NCBI RefSeq assembly: GCF_900010755.1
Contig: NZ_CZJT01000109.1
Coordinates: forward strand, 62,001-126,000
Origin: Paeniglutamicibacter antarcticus
GTDB lineage: Bacteria; Actinomycetota; Actinomycetes; Actinomycetales; Micrococcaceae
DNA: 64,000 nt
Reading direction: 5' to 3'
Below the pieces are notes generated by a model. The model ran no database searches. It worked only from the letters and a program-made list of their open reading frames with translations, and was not told where the DNA came from. The position numbers and the translations under genes are program-made. Numbering within the stretch: the first letter of the stretch is position 1; each line of letters begins with the position of its first letter. This document shows, piece by piece, positions 24,455-33,660 of this stretch.

Positions 24455-26536
24455 ATGAGCACATCGGACACCGATACCACTGCCGCGTCCGCGGCACTGG
24501 CCCGCCTGCGCAACACCGGACCGGATCCCGAAGACTCACCGGGCACCGTCGACAAGCCCGATGCAGATGGCTCAGAACTGGCGGCAATCGCCCAGGCCGC
24601 AAAGCCTCGAACCGCCGTGGAACTGCCACCGAAGCCCAGCGCGAAGGCACCAACCACCGACTCCGCTCAAGCCGTTGAAGCCGCCACGGAGGTCAGGATG
24701 GCCGCGGAATCCCCGCAAGAGACGGTTTCCCAACGCATTGCGCATCCGGTCCCGCACCACCTCCCAACTGATCCGCACACCCTTGACGAGGTACTGCACC
24801 CCACGTCCGCCCCTGCATATGCCGCACGTGCCGATTCCGGGCCACAGTTCCGGCACATGACCCAAGGCAACGTTGCCAACGATCAACCAACGATCCACCA
24901 GCCGGCATCCGCGGCGGACAAACCCAAGCATCCCCTTCCCCGGACGCTTCCGCCCACGCCGGCTCCTGCGGCGGATGCCACGCAAATAGCCACGCCCGGC
25001 ACGGCGACCGGTTCAACCGTCGAAACCCTAACGCCTGCGGCGAGCCCCGATCCTGCACCCGCGGCGGAGCCCGCCGCAGCGAAGAAAGCCGCCGCGATGG
25101 CCGGCGGATTCACGCTGATCAACCATTGGCTTGATTCCATCCAGGAACCCAATTGGGAAGCGGTCGGCGACAAGGTCTATGCCTCCCCCAAAACCTTTGC
25201 GCGCTGGCTCCGCAAGGTCCGGGTCGAACGCGCGCAGGCGGCCGAGGAACGCGAACGCACCCGGCTGCTGGAAGCCGCCCGGATTGAGGCCCTGGCCGAG
25301 GCCGCCAAACGCCAGGCCGCCGTGGACTCCGAGAACCTGCGCCTGGAGCAGGAGCGCGTCGAAGAACTCAGGATCCAGCAAGAACGCATCGACCACGCAC
25401 TGCGCGAACAAGAACGGTTGGATCAGGAACGGCTTGAACTTGAGCGGCTTGAGCTGGAGCATCGTGAACAAGCACGGCTTGAACAGCTGACACTCAGCGA
25501 ACAAGCAACCCAGTCCCACCCCATCGCCCAGCAGGGTGTGCAGGACGCAGCCTTGGCCAGCGCCGCGGACACCGTGTCACTCCCGGCCGCGCAACGCCAA
25601 ACGCCAATCCGTATGCCGTTGCCACCCGAACAGCTCGCCGCCCTGGTCGCAAGCGCCAAAGCTTCCATCGAACGGCACCGGGCCCTGGCGGATCCCGTCT
25701 ACATTGCCCCGTACACGTTGCCGGACACCTCGCCTAATCCAGCAGTGACAAGGCTCGATTTGATCCAGCGACTGGTGTTCACGGTCATTGCAGCACTGCT
25801 GGCACTGGGCATGGCCACGGGCATCGGTGACCTGCTTTCAGGATCACTGCCCGGGCAGCACCCGCACCATAGCCTGCTCTCCCTGGCACCCACCGCCTAC
25901 GCGTTGCTGCCGGTGATCTATGGCTGGTCACTGTTGGGTTCCATCTATTCGTGGTTGCCCTCCCAGCGTTCGGCGCTGCGTCAACGCGCCGTGGGTTGGC
26001 TTTTCCCGGCCGCCCTCCTGGGTGGCGGCTTGTGGCTGCTCGCGGTGCGCGCCGAAATGCTGCTGCCGGCATTCCTGGCTGCGGCACTCACCACTGCGTT
26101 GTTGCTGCTCACGGTTCGTGAACTGAACCGGCGCACGGCACGCAGCACCCTGGAACGCATGTTCAGCGATGCACCCATCGGGCTGATGACCGGGTTCTTC
26201 CTGGTGGTTACCGCAGCATCGGGCGCCGAGCTGCTGACGTCGTGGAACGCATCGATGGTCCCCGTTGCCGTGGCCAGCGTCATCGTGCTGGCACTTGGCT
26301 ATGTGGCCACCAGCCTGTCGATGACCGAGCGCGGACGCATCATCATGGCCTCCGGCTTCGCCTGGGGCATGTTCTGGCTGCTGGTTCCCCGGCTGCTGGG
26401 CCCGAACCCTTCAATCGTGATTGCCATCCTCGCGGGCATGGCGGGGTTTGTGGTGCTGTTGGCCACCGAGAACCGCAGGTACCAGATCCACCATGCCGAA
26501 CACCGGGCAGCCCGCGGCAAAAGCACCGAGTTCTAA
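24455..26536 (+). CDS. large coiled-coil multi-helix membrane protein of unknown function
   Basis: A 693-residue protein in three parts. Residues 1 to about 220 are Pro/Ala/Thr-rich and probably disordered. Residues about 253-345 form a Glu/Arg/Leu-rich coiled coil (RVERAQAAEERERTRLLEAA, later LDQERLELERLELEHREQAR). From about 434 to 685 there are some eight to ten membrane helices, such as LVFTVIAALLALGMATGIG. An HWLDSIQEPNWEAVGDKVYA segment precedes the coil. I do not recognise the family. It starts 2 bp after the DedA stop, so it is likely a partner of that lipid-handling protein; a cell-envelope scaffold is conjecture. Confidence 0.8.
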   Translation: MSTSDTDTTAASAALARLRNTGPDPEDSPGTVDKPDADGSELAAIAQAAKPRTAVELPPKPSAKAPTTDSAQAVEAATEVRMAAESPQETVSQRIAHPVPHHLPTDPHTLDEVLHPTSAPAYAARADSGPQFRHMTQGNVANDQPTIHQPASAADKPKHPLPRTLPPTPAPAADATQIATPGTATGSTVETLTPAASPDPAPAAEPAAAKKAAAMAGGFTLINHWLDSIQEPNWEAVGDKVYASPKTFARWLRKVRVERAQAAEERERTRLLEAARIEALAEAAKRQAAVDSENLRLEQERVEELRIQQERIDHALREQERLDQERLELERLELEHREQARLEQLTLSEQATQSHPIAQQGVQDAALASAADTVSLPAAQRQTPIRMPLPPEQLAALVASAKASIERHRALADPVYIAPYTLPDTSPNPAVTRLDLIQRLVFTVIAALLALGMATGIGDLLSGSLPGQHPHHSLLSLAPTAYALLPVIYGWSLLGSIYSWLPSQRSALRQRAVGWLFPAALLGGGLWLLAVRAEMLLPAFLAAALTTALLLLTVRELNRRTARSTLERMFSDAPIGLMTGFFLVVTAASGAELLTSWNASMVPVAVASVIVLALGYVATSLSMTERGRIIMASGFAWGMFWLLVPRLLGPNPSIVIAILAGMAGFVVLLATENRRYQIHHAEHRAARGKSTEF

Positions 26537-26564
26537 CGCACCCGCCGGCAATGTCCACCGCGCC

Positions 26565-26588
26565 GTCCGCCCGGCTGTCCGCCCGGCT
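26565..26588. repeat. 12-bp tandem duplication
   Basis: GTCCGCCCGGCT occurs twice head to tail between two convergent genes. No function is evident. Confidence 0.6.
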
Positions 26589-26590
26589 GT

Positions 26591-26896
26591 TTAGCGCCGC
26601 AAAACCACCCAGCGGCCCTTGGTGCGGCGCAACAACACCAGCTTCTCGGTGATGGCCACGCGCTCAACCGCCGCGCGCATCAGTGCAGCGGATTCGATGC
26701 CGTGGACATCTGGCTGGCCATCATCCTCGACCGTGTAGCGCACGGTGATGCGCGGGACCCCGGCGATCACGTCCAACTGGTTTGCATCCACGTGGTGGCG
26801 TTCGGCCAGCGATGCCACTGCAGTGTCCATGACCGCCTGCGGGGCGTGCCCGGGGCGCAGGCCCATGATGTTTAGTTGTGCACGGTAGGAAGGCAT
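26591..26896 (-). CDS. 101-residue hypothetical protein
   Basis: From ATG 26896 the protein reads MPSYRAQLNIMGLRPGHAPQ and is an alpha/beta sequence with no membrane helix or signal, ending in the basic KLVLLRRTKGRWVVLRR. No family recognised. A TAAGCT box 7 nt before the ATG supports this start; the longer frame to 27037 would run into the divergent gene. It is divergent from the DUF1684 gene with 64 bp between starts. Confidence 0.65.
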   Translation of the reverse strand: MPSYRAQLNIMGLRPGHAPQAVMDTAVASLAERHHVDANQLDVIAGVPRITVRYTVEDDGQPDVHGIESAALMRAAVERVAITEKLVLLRRTKGRWVVLRR

Positions 26897-26903
26897 GCCT
26901 CCC

Positions 26904-26909
26904 AGCTTA
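26904..26909 (-). promoter_or_regulatory. -10 box of the 101-residue gene (leaderless type)
   Basis: TAAGCT on the minus strand followed by GGGAGGC and the ATG at 26896. Confidence 0.45.
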
Positions 26910-26960
26910 ATGCGTGGACCGGCACCGGGGATTCCCGGGCCCGGATGGCAGACTTGAAGC

Positions 26961-27734
26961 ATGAGTGCACCAATAGATTTCCTGACGTGGCGACGCCTGC
27001 GTGACGAGGGCCTTGCCGTTGAATTCGGCTGGCTCACCCTGAGCAGCTACCAGTGGCTGCCGGGGACCCCCGGTGCCTTGGAAATGATCCCGGGTCTCTG
27101 GAGCGCCGATGCCACAGGTGCCCACGCGGAGTTCGCCCAGGTGGACGGGGTCACGGATCCGGACGGGGAACCGTTGGCAGGCAGGTTCACCCGGGAGCTG
27201 GACGAGGGCGCCTCCATCCACTTTGTGCGCGTCGGGGATGTGTTGGTGGAACTTGGCATGCGCGATGGCAGGTACATGATCCGCACCCGCAACCGCAGCC
27301 ACCCCACACTGCGCGAGTTCGCAGGCGTACCTGTTTTCGCATACGACGAGGCATTTGTGGTTCCGGGGCGTTTCACAGCTTTCGAGACCCCTCGGGTGGT
27401 CCCGATCGGCAGCTTCCGTGAGGATGCGAATTTCACCGCGGAGCTGGTGGGCGAGGTTGAATTCGAGCTTGCCGGGCAGGGCCACCGGCTGGCCGCCACC
27501 GAGAACCACGACGGTTCACTGGTACTGACTTTCGGGGATGCCACCAACGGCGTCAGTACCGCCGCGTGGCGCTTTGTCGGTGTCCCGGCACCCGCCGCAG
27601 ATGGTTCGCTCAGCATAGATTTCAACCGCACATTGAACTACCCGATGGCGTTCTCCCCGTATGCAGTGTGCCCGGCACCCGCGGCGGGAAACCGGTTGGA
27701 TGTCCCGGTCACCGCCGGAGAACAGCAACCGTAG
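26961..27734 (+). CDS. DUF1684-family protein
   Basis: A 257-residue cytoplasmic protein with the DUF1684 C-terminal signature: SIDFNRTLNYPMAFSPYAVC followed by PAPAAGNRLDVPVTAGE, and the central VVPIGSFREDANF. The usual motif is FNRTxNPPCAFTPYATCPLPP; here the first Cys of that motif is Met. The biochemical role of the family is not established. CAGACT lies 6 nt before the ATG. Confidence 0.85.
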   Translation: MSAPIDFLTWRRLRDEGLAVEFGWLTLSSYQWLPGTPGALEMIPGLWSADATGAHAEFAQVDGVTDPDGEPLAGRFTRELDEGASIHFVRVGDVLVELGMRDGRYMIRTRNRSHPTLREFAGVPVFAYDEAFVVPGRFTAFETPRVVPIGSFREDANFTAELVGEVEFELAGQGHRLAATENHDGSLVLTFGDATNGVSTAAWRFVGVPAPAADGSLSIDFNRTLNYPMAFSPYAVCPAPAAGNRLDVPVTAGEQQP

Positions 27735-27801
27735 CCAGGTCCGGACAGACGAAACGTGGGGCCCTCCGCATGAGTGCCGCAGGCTCCCCAAGGGAGACTT
27801 C

Positions 27802-28581
27802 TTACTTCGGGCCCATGCGGATGGCACCGTCGAGGCGGATGGTTTCGCCGTTGAGCATCTGGTTCGCCACGATGTGTTCCACCAGCGCCGCGTATTCCGC
27901 GGGCTTGCCCAGCCGCGCCGGGTGCGGCACCTGCGCACCGAGCGAGGCCTGCGCCTCGGCGGAGAGCGAAGCCATCATCGGGGTTTCGAAGATGCCCGGG
28001 GCGATGGTCATCACGCGGATGTAATGGCGGGCCAATTCGCGGGCCAGCGGCAGCGTCATGGCGGCGACGGCACCCTTGGAAGCAGCATAGGCAGGCTGGC
28101 CGATCTGCCCGTCAAAGGCCGCCACGGAGGCGGTGTTGATGATGACGCCGCGCTCTGCAGTTCCGGTGGCGGGGTCTATGACCGGTTCGGTGGCCGCGAT
28201 GGCCTCGGCCGACAGCCGGGTCACGTTGAAGGTGCCCGTCAGGTTGATGGCAACCACCTTCGTGAAGTTTGCCAACGGCAGCACGCCCTCGCGACCCAAC
28301 ACCTTGCCGGGGGTGGCGATTCCTGCGCAGTTGACCACCACGCGCAGCGGGCCGAGCTGCCCGGCCACGGCGATGGCGGCACGGACCTCGTCCTCGTTGG
28401 TGACATCGGCCGGAACAAATCGGGCGCGCTCCCCCAAGGCAGCTGCGGTTTCCGCGCCCTTTGAGGAGGGCAAATCCAGGAGCACCACTGAAGCGCCGGA
28501 TGCATAGAGGGCCCGGGCGGTTGCCGCACCCAGGCCGGAAGCCCCGCCGGTAACCAGTGCCACGGAGTCGGTGATCTGCAT
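27802..28581 (-). CDS. short-chain dehydrogenase, 3-hydroxyacyl-CoA dehydrogenase type II-like
   Basis: A 259-residue classical [18 protein letters not shown] is the NAD-binding motif, NCAGIATPG the structural motif, and the catalytic residues fall in [22 protein letters not shown] (Ser, Tyr, Lys). The layout with [17 protein letters not shown] at the end resembles HSD17B10-like 3-hydroxyacyl-CoA dehydrogenases of fatty-acid or branched-chain degradation. ATG 28581 has a GGAGGAAAT site directly upstream. Confidence 0.9.
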   Translation of the reverse strand: MQITDSVALVTGGASGLGAATARALYASGASVVLLDLPSSKGAETAAALGERARFVPADVTNEDEVRAAIAVAGQLGPLRVVVNCAGIATPGKVLGREGVLPLANFTKVVAINLTGTFNVTRLSAEAIAATEPVIDPATGTAERGVIINTASVAAFDGQIGQPAYAASKGAVAAMTLPLARELARHYIRVMTIAPGIFETPMMASLSAEAQASLGAQVPHPARLGKPAEYAALVEHIVANQMLNGETIRLDGAIRMGPK

Positions 28582-28744
28582 ATTTCCTCCACTGTTCAAG
28601 ATGCTCGATCTCGGCGCTGAGCGCGGCCAAGAAACCCTTTTGGGTTAGCTCTTATTAACTCGTCCCAGCGTAGACCGGGAACCGGAAAGACTAAAGGGAC
28701 CTGCGCGGATCCCTCGCAAGAGCCAGTCCCAGCAACCTTCCGCC

Positions 28745-28750
28745 TAGACT
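28745..28750 (+). promoter_or_regulatory. -10 box of the glutamine amidotransferase gene (leaderless type)
   Basis: TAGACT followed by TCGTTC and the ATG at 28757. Confidence 0.5.
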
Positions 28751-28756
28751 TCGTTC

Positions 28757-29500
28757 ATGAAGCGTTTCATCTTGATTTCCACTCGCGAACATGACGGCGC
28801 CGCCGACGACGAGGTCCGCGGGGTACTGGCCGCCGGAGGCCTCCAGGAAGAAGACTTGCGTGTCATCCGGCTGACCCAGGCCCCGCTGGGCCCGGTCGCC
28901 GACCTGGGCCTAGACCAGTGTGCCGCCGTGATCCTTGGCGGCAGCCCCTTCAACGCCTCGGATGACCCGAGCAGCAAAACCGCCCTGCAGCTGCGCTGCG
29001 AAGAGGACCTTGCCCGGTTGTTGGATGTGCTGGTCGCCGAGGATTTCCCGTTCCTGGGAGCTTGCTACGGGGTGGGGACACTCGGGGTACACCAGGGCGG
29101 AACCATCGACAGGCAGTTCGGCGAACCCGTGGGCACCTCACACATCCGGGTGCTCGAGGAGGGCCGCAAGGACCCCCTGCTTGAGGGTTTGCCCGACCGG
29201 TTCGATGCGTTTGTGGGGCATAAGGAAGCCGTCTCCGTGTTGCCGCAGGGTGCCGTATTGCTTGCCGATTCGGCAACGTGCCCGGTACAGATGTTCCGCA
29301 TCAAAACCAACCTCTATGCCACGCAGTTCCACCCGGAACTGGATCCCGAGGGACTTGCCCAGCGCATCATGATCTACCGGGACGCAGGCTATTTCCCACC
29401 CCATGAGGCAACTGAACTACGTGAGAAGGCGCTGGCCTCCCGGGTTGATTGGCCGCAGGTGATCCTGCGGAATTTTGTCCGCCGCTATGCGCAGCGCTGA
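28757..29500 (+). CDS. class I glutamine amidotransferase (GMP synthase subunit-like)
   Basis: A 247-residue stand-alone GATase1 protein. The nucleophile is Cys103 in FLGACYGVGTLGVHQGG, with the His-Glu pair in YATQFHPELDPEG. Such free-standing proteins hydrolyse glutamine or, as in YfeJ-type and gamma-glutamyl hydrolase relatives, gamma-glutamyl compounds; no synthetase partner is next to it. The acceptor is therefore unknown. Confidence 0.88.
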   Translation: MKRFILISTREHDGAADDEVRGVLAAGGLQEEDLRVIRLTQAPLGPVADLGLDQCAAVILGGSPFNASDDPSSKTALQLRCEEDLARLLDVLVAEDFPFLGACYGVGTLGVHQGGTIDRQFGEPVGTSHIRVLEEGRKDPLLEGLPDRFDAFVGHKEAVSVLPQGAVLLADSATCPVQMFRIKTNLYATQFHPELDPEGLAQRIMIYRDAGYFPPHEATELREKALASRVDWPQVILRNFVRRYAQR

Positions 29501-29528
29501 GCCCGTGCACCGACCTCCGGGTGGTAGG

Positions 29529-30110
29529 TCAGAAGATCCCCTGGCCGGCATCAAGTTTGGCAACGAACTCGGCGATCTTTCGGAGACGGGTTTCCTCGCG
29601 CTTCACCGCATGGAGCCGGTAATAGATGGCAAAGCGTTCGGAGGCTCCGAGCGTCGCCAGTTTTTCCTGCGCCGCCGGATAACCGGCGAGCGCCGTCAGG
29701 AAGTCCTCGGGCAGCTGGGCATCCTTCTGCCCGGCATAGGCCTTTTCCCAGCGGCCGTCGGCCTTGGCCGCCTCCACCACGGCAAATCCAGCCGGGGCCA
29801 TCAGCCCCGCTTGGGTCAACCGTGCGATGGTCTCAACATTCTTGGCTGACCAATTGCTTTTCTTGGTTCGCGGGGTGAACCTGTTGGCAAAGCTATGCTC
29901 GTCGCGGCTCATGCGTTGACCATCGATCCAGCCAAAGCACAGGGCCTGGTCCACGGCTTGGGGGTAGGTAAGTTCGGTGAGGGTGCCGCCCTTCTTGTGC
30001 AGCACCAGTCGCACCCCCGGGTGTGTGGCGTGGTTTTCGGCCAACCAGGTACGCCACGCGGCCTCGTCGGGCAGCAGCAGTTCTTCAAGTTCTATCGCCA
30101 TGGGTTCCAT
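29529..30110 (-). CDS. YdeI/OmpD-associated family protein
   Basis: A 193-residue soluble protein of the YdeI family: LLPDEAAWRTWLAENHAT, LVLHKKGG, LTYPQAVDQALCFGWIDGQR and the C-terminal YRLHAVKREETRLRKIAEFV. E. coli YdeI has been linked to antimicrobial-peptide resistance, but the molecular action is not known. An internal ATG at 30101 is an equally good start. It is divergent from the VOC-like gene. Confidence 0.85.
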   Translation of the reverse strand: MEPMAIELEELLLPDEAAWRTWLAENHATHPGVRLVLHKKGGTLTELTYPQAVDQALCFGWIDGQRMSRDEHSFANRFTPRTKKSNWSAKNVETIARLTQAGLMAPAGFAVVEAAKADGRWEKAYAGQKDAQLPEDFLTALAGYPAAQEKLATLGASERFAIYYRLHAVKREETRLRKIAEFVAKLDAGQGIF

Positions 30111-30239
30111 CCCACCACGATTTGGGCCCGGAATCCTAGAGAAACCCCCGGGTGGGTGCCAAGACTCCGGAGCCCGGGGTTGCTAACGTTTCCAAGGAGG
30201 AAACCCCGCTAGGAAAACGATTCTTTGGAGGAACCCCGG

Positions 30240-31016
30240 TTGTTGCGCGTCAGACCAATCCTGTACACCCCGTATGCGGCCGAATGGGCAAAGCTGCTGA
30301 CCGTCCTGGGTTTGGAACGCATCGGCGATTCCGGTCCGGGGGCGGCGTTGGTGTTGGGTACCGATGCGGGCAGCTGTTTTGCCGCCGGCGCGGGGCGCGT
30401 GCTGGTGTGTGAAGCCGAATCGTTCGGCATCGAGCTGGGGTTTGAGGTCCGTGACGTCCAGAGATTTGCCGAATGGACGATCGGCGACGGCACTGACGTG
30501 ATCTTACGCGAGGAGCCGACATCGGACGGTCCAGTGAATGTCGCGCACCTGGTGGCTCCGGATGGAGTTGCCTTCGAGGCGCGTCCCGTGGATCCCACCG
30601 TGCTCGCAGGGACCCCGGCGGCCCAGGAGCCCCCACGCACAGCTTCAGGACAGTCCCCGAGTCGTTCCTTGGCGCACTACGTGAGCGTGGTGGCACAGTG
30701 GCGCACTCCCGATGTCCCCGGGACATGCTCAACACTTGAAAACATTGGCGCCAAGGCCGCAGCCCTGAATAGCCTTGGCTCGATTGCCAGTTACCGGGCC
30801 AAGCACGGCGGGTTCATTGACGTATTCGAGACATCGCAACCAGACATCGACCTGACCCTCGAATATGCGGGGTCCGCCACCGTCTTGGAAGAACGCATGG
30901 CCATGTCGGGTTACGAGGTGCTGACACTTGACTACGGCGACGCTGCAACAGTGTTCATCGGGCATCCGGACGGCGGCCGGATACAGGTTGCTTGCACGTT
31001 CAGGGACGGGGAATAG
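30240..31016 (+). CDS. VOC (glyoxalase-like) family protein
   Basis: A 258-residue protein that reads as two paired VOC-like halves: LRVRPILYTPYAAEWAKLLT with VLGLERIG in the first half and DVFETSQPDIDLTLEYAGSA in the second. Metal-ligand positions are not obvious, so it may bind rather than convert a ligand. I chose the TTG at 30240, 7 nt after TTGGAGGAA; a TTG at 30225 would overlap that ribosome-binding site. A similar GGAGGAAACCCCG stands 33 bp upstream, suggesting a small duplication. Confidence 0.65.
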   Translation: MLRVRPILYTPYAAEWAKLLTVLGLERIGDSGPGAALVLGTDAGSCFAAGAGRVLVCEAESFGIELGFEVRDVQRFAEWTIGDGTDVILREEPTSDGPVNVAHLVAPDGVAFEARPVDPTVLAGTPAAQEPPRTASGQSPSRSLAHYVSVVAQWRTPDVPGTCSTLENIGAKAAALNSLGSIASYRAKHGGFIDVFETSQPDIDLTLEYAGSATVLEERMAMSGYEVLTLDYGDAATVFIGHPDGGRIQVACTFRDGE

Positions 31017-31044
31017 CACCAGCGGATTGGGGGTTTTAGTGAGC

Positions 31045-32154
31045 ATGAGCAAGCTCTTCGCCCCGGTCACGCTGGGCGCACCCACCGGCCCCGGCTTGGT
31101 GTTGCGCAATCGCACGGTCTTGGCACCCATGTGCCAATACTCAATCACCCGGCGGGACGGGGTGCCGCACGCCTGGCAGCTTTCGCACTTGGGCGCACGT
31201 GCCGCCGGCGGGTTCGGGCTGGTTTTCACGGAGGCCACGGCCGTCACCGCGCAGGGGCGCATCAGCGATCAGGACACCGGGATCTGGAACGCTGAACAGG
31301 CCGAAGCTTGGGCCCCAATCGTCGAATTCATCCATTCCCAGGGGGCATCGGCAGGGATCCAGCTGGCCCATGCCGGCGGCAAGGCCTCCACCTATGCCTG
31401 GTTGCCCGGCTTCTTCGAAAGCGGGCGCACCGGCAACATTTCCGTAGCCGACGGCGGGTGGGAAACCATTGGCCCCTCGGCCACCGACGCGTTGGGCCTG
31501 CAGGCACCGACCGCGATGAACCGGGAACAGATCGATGCCTCAATCGTTGCGTGGGCGCAGGCGGTACGACGCGCAGATGCCGCGGGGTTCGATGTGGTCC
31601 AGATCCATGCCGCGCACGGATACCTGATCCACCAGTTCCTTTCCCCGCTGAGCAACCAGCGCACCGATTCCTATGGCGGCAGCTACACCAACCGCACCCG
31701 CTATGCGCGTGAAGTCATCACCGCTGTACGCGCCGCGTGGCCGGCACACAAGCCCTTGGCGATCAGGTTTTCCGGTGAGGACTGGGTGGAGGAAGGTTGG
31801 CGGATTGCCGATACCGTTCGTTTTGCTGCCGAAGCGTTTGAAATGGGTGTGAGCAGCTTTGATATTTCAAGTGCCGGAATCGGAACCTACCGCGGCCCCG
31901 CAGGACCCGGCTACCAGGTGTCCTTGGCTGCCTCGGTGAAGGCTGCACTACCCGGTGCTTTTGTCACTGCAGTCGGGATGATCACCGATGCTGCGCAGGC
32001 CGAGCAGGTACTGGTCACGGGTGCAGCCGATGGGGTGAGCATTGGCAGGGCCGCGCTGAAGAACCCGAATTGGCCGGCCACGGCGGCACGTGAACTCAAC
32101 GAACCGCTGGAAAACACCCCGTTTGCCGAGCAGTATTGGCGAGCCCACTGGTAA
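31045..32154 (+). CDS. old yellow enzyme, NADH:flavin oxidoreductase (YqjM type)
   Basis: A 369-residue FMN-dependent ene-reductase of the OYE family. Typical residues are VLAPMCQYS (the YqjM-class Cys near the flavin), GLVFTEATAV, GIQLAHAGGKAS, VVQIHAAHGYLIHQFLSPLS with the HxAHGYL motif, and VGMITDAAQAEQVL plus GVSIGRAALKNPNWP for FMN phosphate binding. It reduces activated C=C bonds with NAD(P)H. A GTG at 31039 is an alternative start. Ends at a shared terminator. Confidence 0.92.
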   Translation: MSKLFAPVTLGAPTGPGLVLRNRTVLAPMCQYSITRRDGVPHAWQLSHLGARAAGGFGLVFTEATAVTAQGRISDQDTGIWNAEQAEAWAPIVEFIHSQGASAGIQLAHAGGKASTYAWLPGFFESGRTGNISVADGGWETIGPSATDALGLQAPTAMNREQIDASIVAWAQAVRRADAAGFDVVQIHAAHGYLIHQFLSPLSNQRTDSYGGSYTNRTRYAREVITAVRAAWPAHKPLAIRFSGEDWVEEGWRIADTVRFAAEAFEMGVSSFDISSAGIGTYRGPAGPGYQVSLAASVKAALPGAFVTAVGMITDAAQAEQVLVTGAADGVSIGRAALKNPNWPATAARELNEPLENTPFAEQYWRAHW

Positions 32155-32176
32155 AGGCTTCTGCCCGCGAACACCA

Positions 32177-32215
32177 AAGGGCCGGGCACACCACGTGGGG
32201 TATGCCCGGCCTTGG
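32177..32215. terminator. terminator between the convergent OYE and MHS genes
   Basis: GGCCGGGCA (32180-32188) pairs with TGCCCGGCC (32203-32211); the flanks AAAG and CTTGG extend it in both directions. Confidence 0.75.
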
Positions 32216-32250
32216 TTGGCGGGACCGAACCGGAACTGCCGTTCGCGCCT

Positions 32251-33618
32251 TTAGGAGTGCAAATCCTTGCCAGCGGATTCTGGCAACTTGTAGGCGGTGA
32301 CGGCGCTGATCAGCAGCAGGATAATCGCGTAGACCGAGAAGATGATCGCGCCATTGTGCATGCCGAACCAGGCATTGAAGCCCGCCTGAAGGAAGGCCGC
32401 GGTGCCGCCGAAGGCTGCGACGCAGATGGCGTACGGGATGGCAACGCCCACGGTTCGGATAGCGGTGGGGAACAGTTCGGCGTAGACGGCCGGGACGATC
32501 GATGCGGAGGCCGCGATGAAGATCAGCATCACCGACATGGCGACGAACAGCTGCCAGGCCTCGCCCTGCACCAGGTTGCTCATCGGCAATTGCAGTGTTG
32601 CGGAGCCGACGCAGGAGATGATCAGCACCGGGCGGCGGCCAATGCGGTCCGAGAGCATGCCCCACAGTGGCAGCACGGACATGAAGACCAGGTTAGCTCC
32701 GACGCCGATCCACAGCGCGGTTGCCGGATCCATTTTCAGCGCGGAGATCGCGTAGGCCGGGGTGGAGATGGACCAGATGTAATACACCACGGTGAGCCCG
32801 ACGGTCAGTCCGATGACCTGCAACGACTTGCGCCAGTTGGCGATGATCTGGGAGAACACCGAGGGGCCGCGGTTGCCGCTGGCGGCCTTGGCGGCCTTCT
32901 GCTCCTCGAACTGGTCGGTTTCCTTCAGGCGTGAACGCATCACCAGGGAGTACAGGCCCATGATGGCGCCAATCGCGAACGGGATGCGCCAGCCGAAGGC
33001 CGCCATCTGGTCTTTGTTCAGGGTGATGGTCAGGATGGCGCCGAGCAGGGTGCCAAAGACGATGCCTGCGTTGCCGGAGAAGTAGATCAATGTTGAGTAC
33101 AGGCCGCGTTTGGGGGCCGGTGCCATTTCCGCCAGGTAGGTCTGCGCGCTGGGCATTTCCCCGCCGTGGGCCAGGCCCTGCAAGAGCCGGGCTACCAACA
33201 AGATCACCGAGGCCCAAACCCCGATGCTCGCGAAGGTGGGGGTGATGGCGATGATCAGCGAACCGACGGAGGCCAGGCCAACCGCCGCGGTCATCGAGGC
33301 CTTGCGCCCTACCTTGTCGCCGATCAGCCCGAAGACCATGCCGCCGAAGGGACGCGCGACGAAGCCGACTGCGAAGATCGCCATGGTGGCCAGGAACGCG
33401 GACGTCGCATCGGCCTTGGAGAAGAGCTGGCCGGAGATGAAGGAGGCGAAGGTTGCGTAGATGGCCCAGTCGAACCACTCAACGGCATTGCCGGTGCCGA
33501 TGCCCCACAGGGCCTTGGCCTTGGACTGGGTCTTGATCGGGCTTGGCGCCGAGGCCGGCTGCTGAAGGGATGCCGGGCGAGAAGCGGAAATTTGAGTTGG
33601 TTGCTCTTTGATGCTCAT
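32251..33618 (-). CDS. MHS-family MFS transporter (metabolite:H+ symporter)
   Basis: A 455-residue, 12-helix MFS protein. The start GTGNAVEWFDWAIYATFASF and the loop GDKVGRKASMTAAVGLAS are hallmarks of the MHS subfamily (shikimate, alpha-ketoglutarate, proline/betaine carriers), as are EMAPAPKRGLYSTLIYFSGN and ELFPTAIRTVGVAIPYAIC. AAGGAACCC precedes the ATG. It is the second gene of an operon with an M20 amidohydrolase 42 bp upstream, so it probably imports the N-acyl or amide substrate of that enzyme. Confidence 0.9.
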   Translation of the reverse strand: MSIKEQPTQISASRPASLQQPASAPSPIKTQSKAKALWGIGTGNAVEWFDWAIYATFASFISGQLFSKADATSAFLATMAIFAVGFVARPFGGMVFGLIGDKVGRKASMTAAVGLASVGSLIIAITPTFASIGVWASVILLVARLLQGLAHGGEMPSAQTYLAEMAPAPKRGLYSTLIYFSGNAGIVFGTLLGAILTITLNKDQMAAFGWRIPFAIGAIMGLYSLVMRSRLKETDQFEEQKAAKAASGNRGPSVFSQIIANWRKSLQVIGLTVGLTVVYYIWSISTPAYAISALKMDPATALWIGVGANLVFMSVLPLWGMLSDRIGRRPVLIISCVGSATLQLPMSNLVQGEAWQLFVAMSVMLIFIAASASIVPAVYAELFPTAIRTVGVAIPYAICVAAFGGTAAFLQAGFNAWFGMHNGAIIFSVYAIILLLISAVTAYKLPESAGKDLHS

Positions 33619-33660
33619 GGGGATCGGGTTCCTTGGGGTGCGTGCGGTTGGGGAGTGCGG

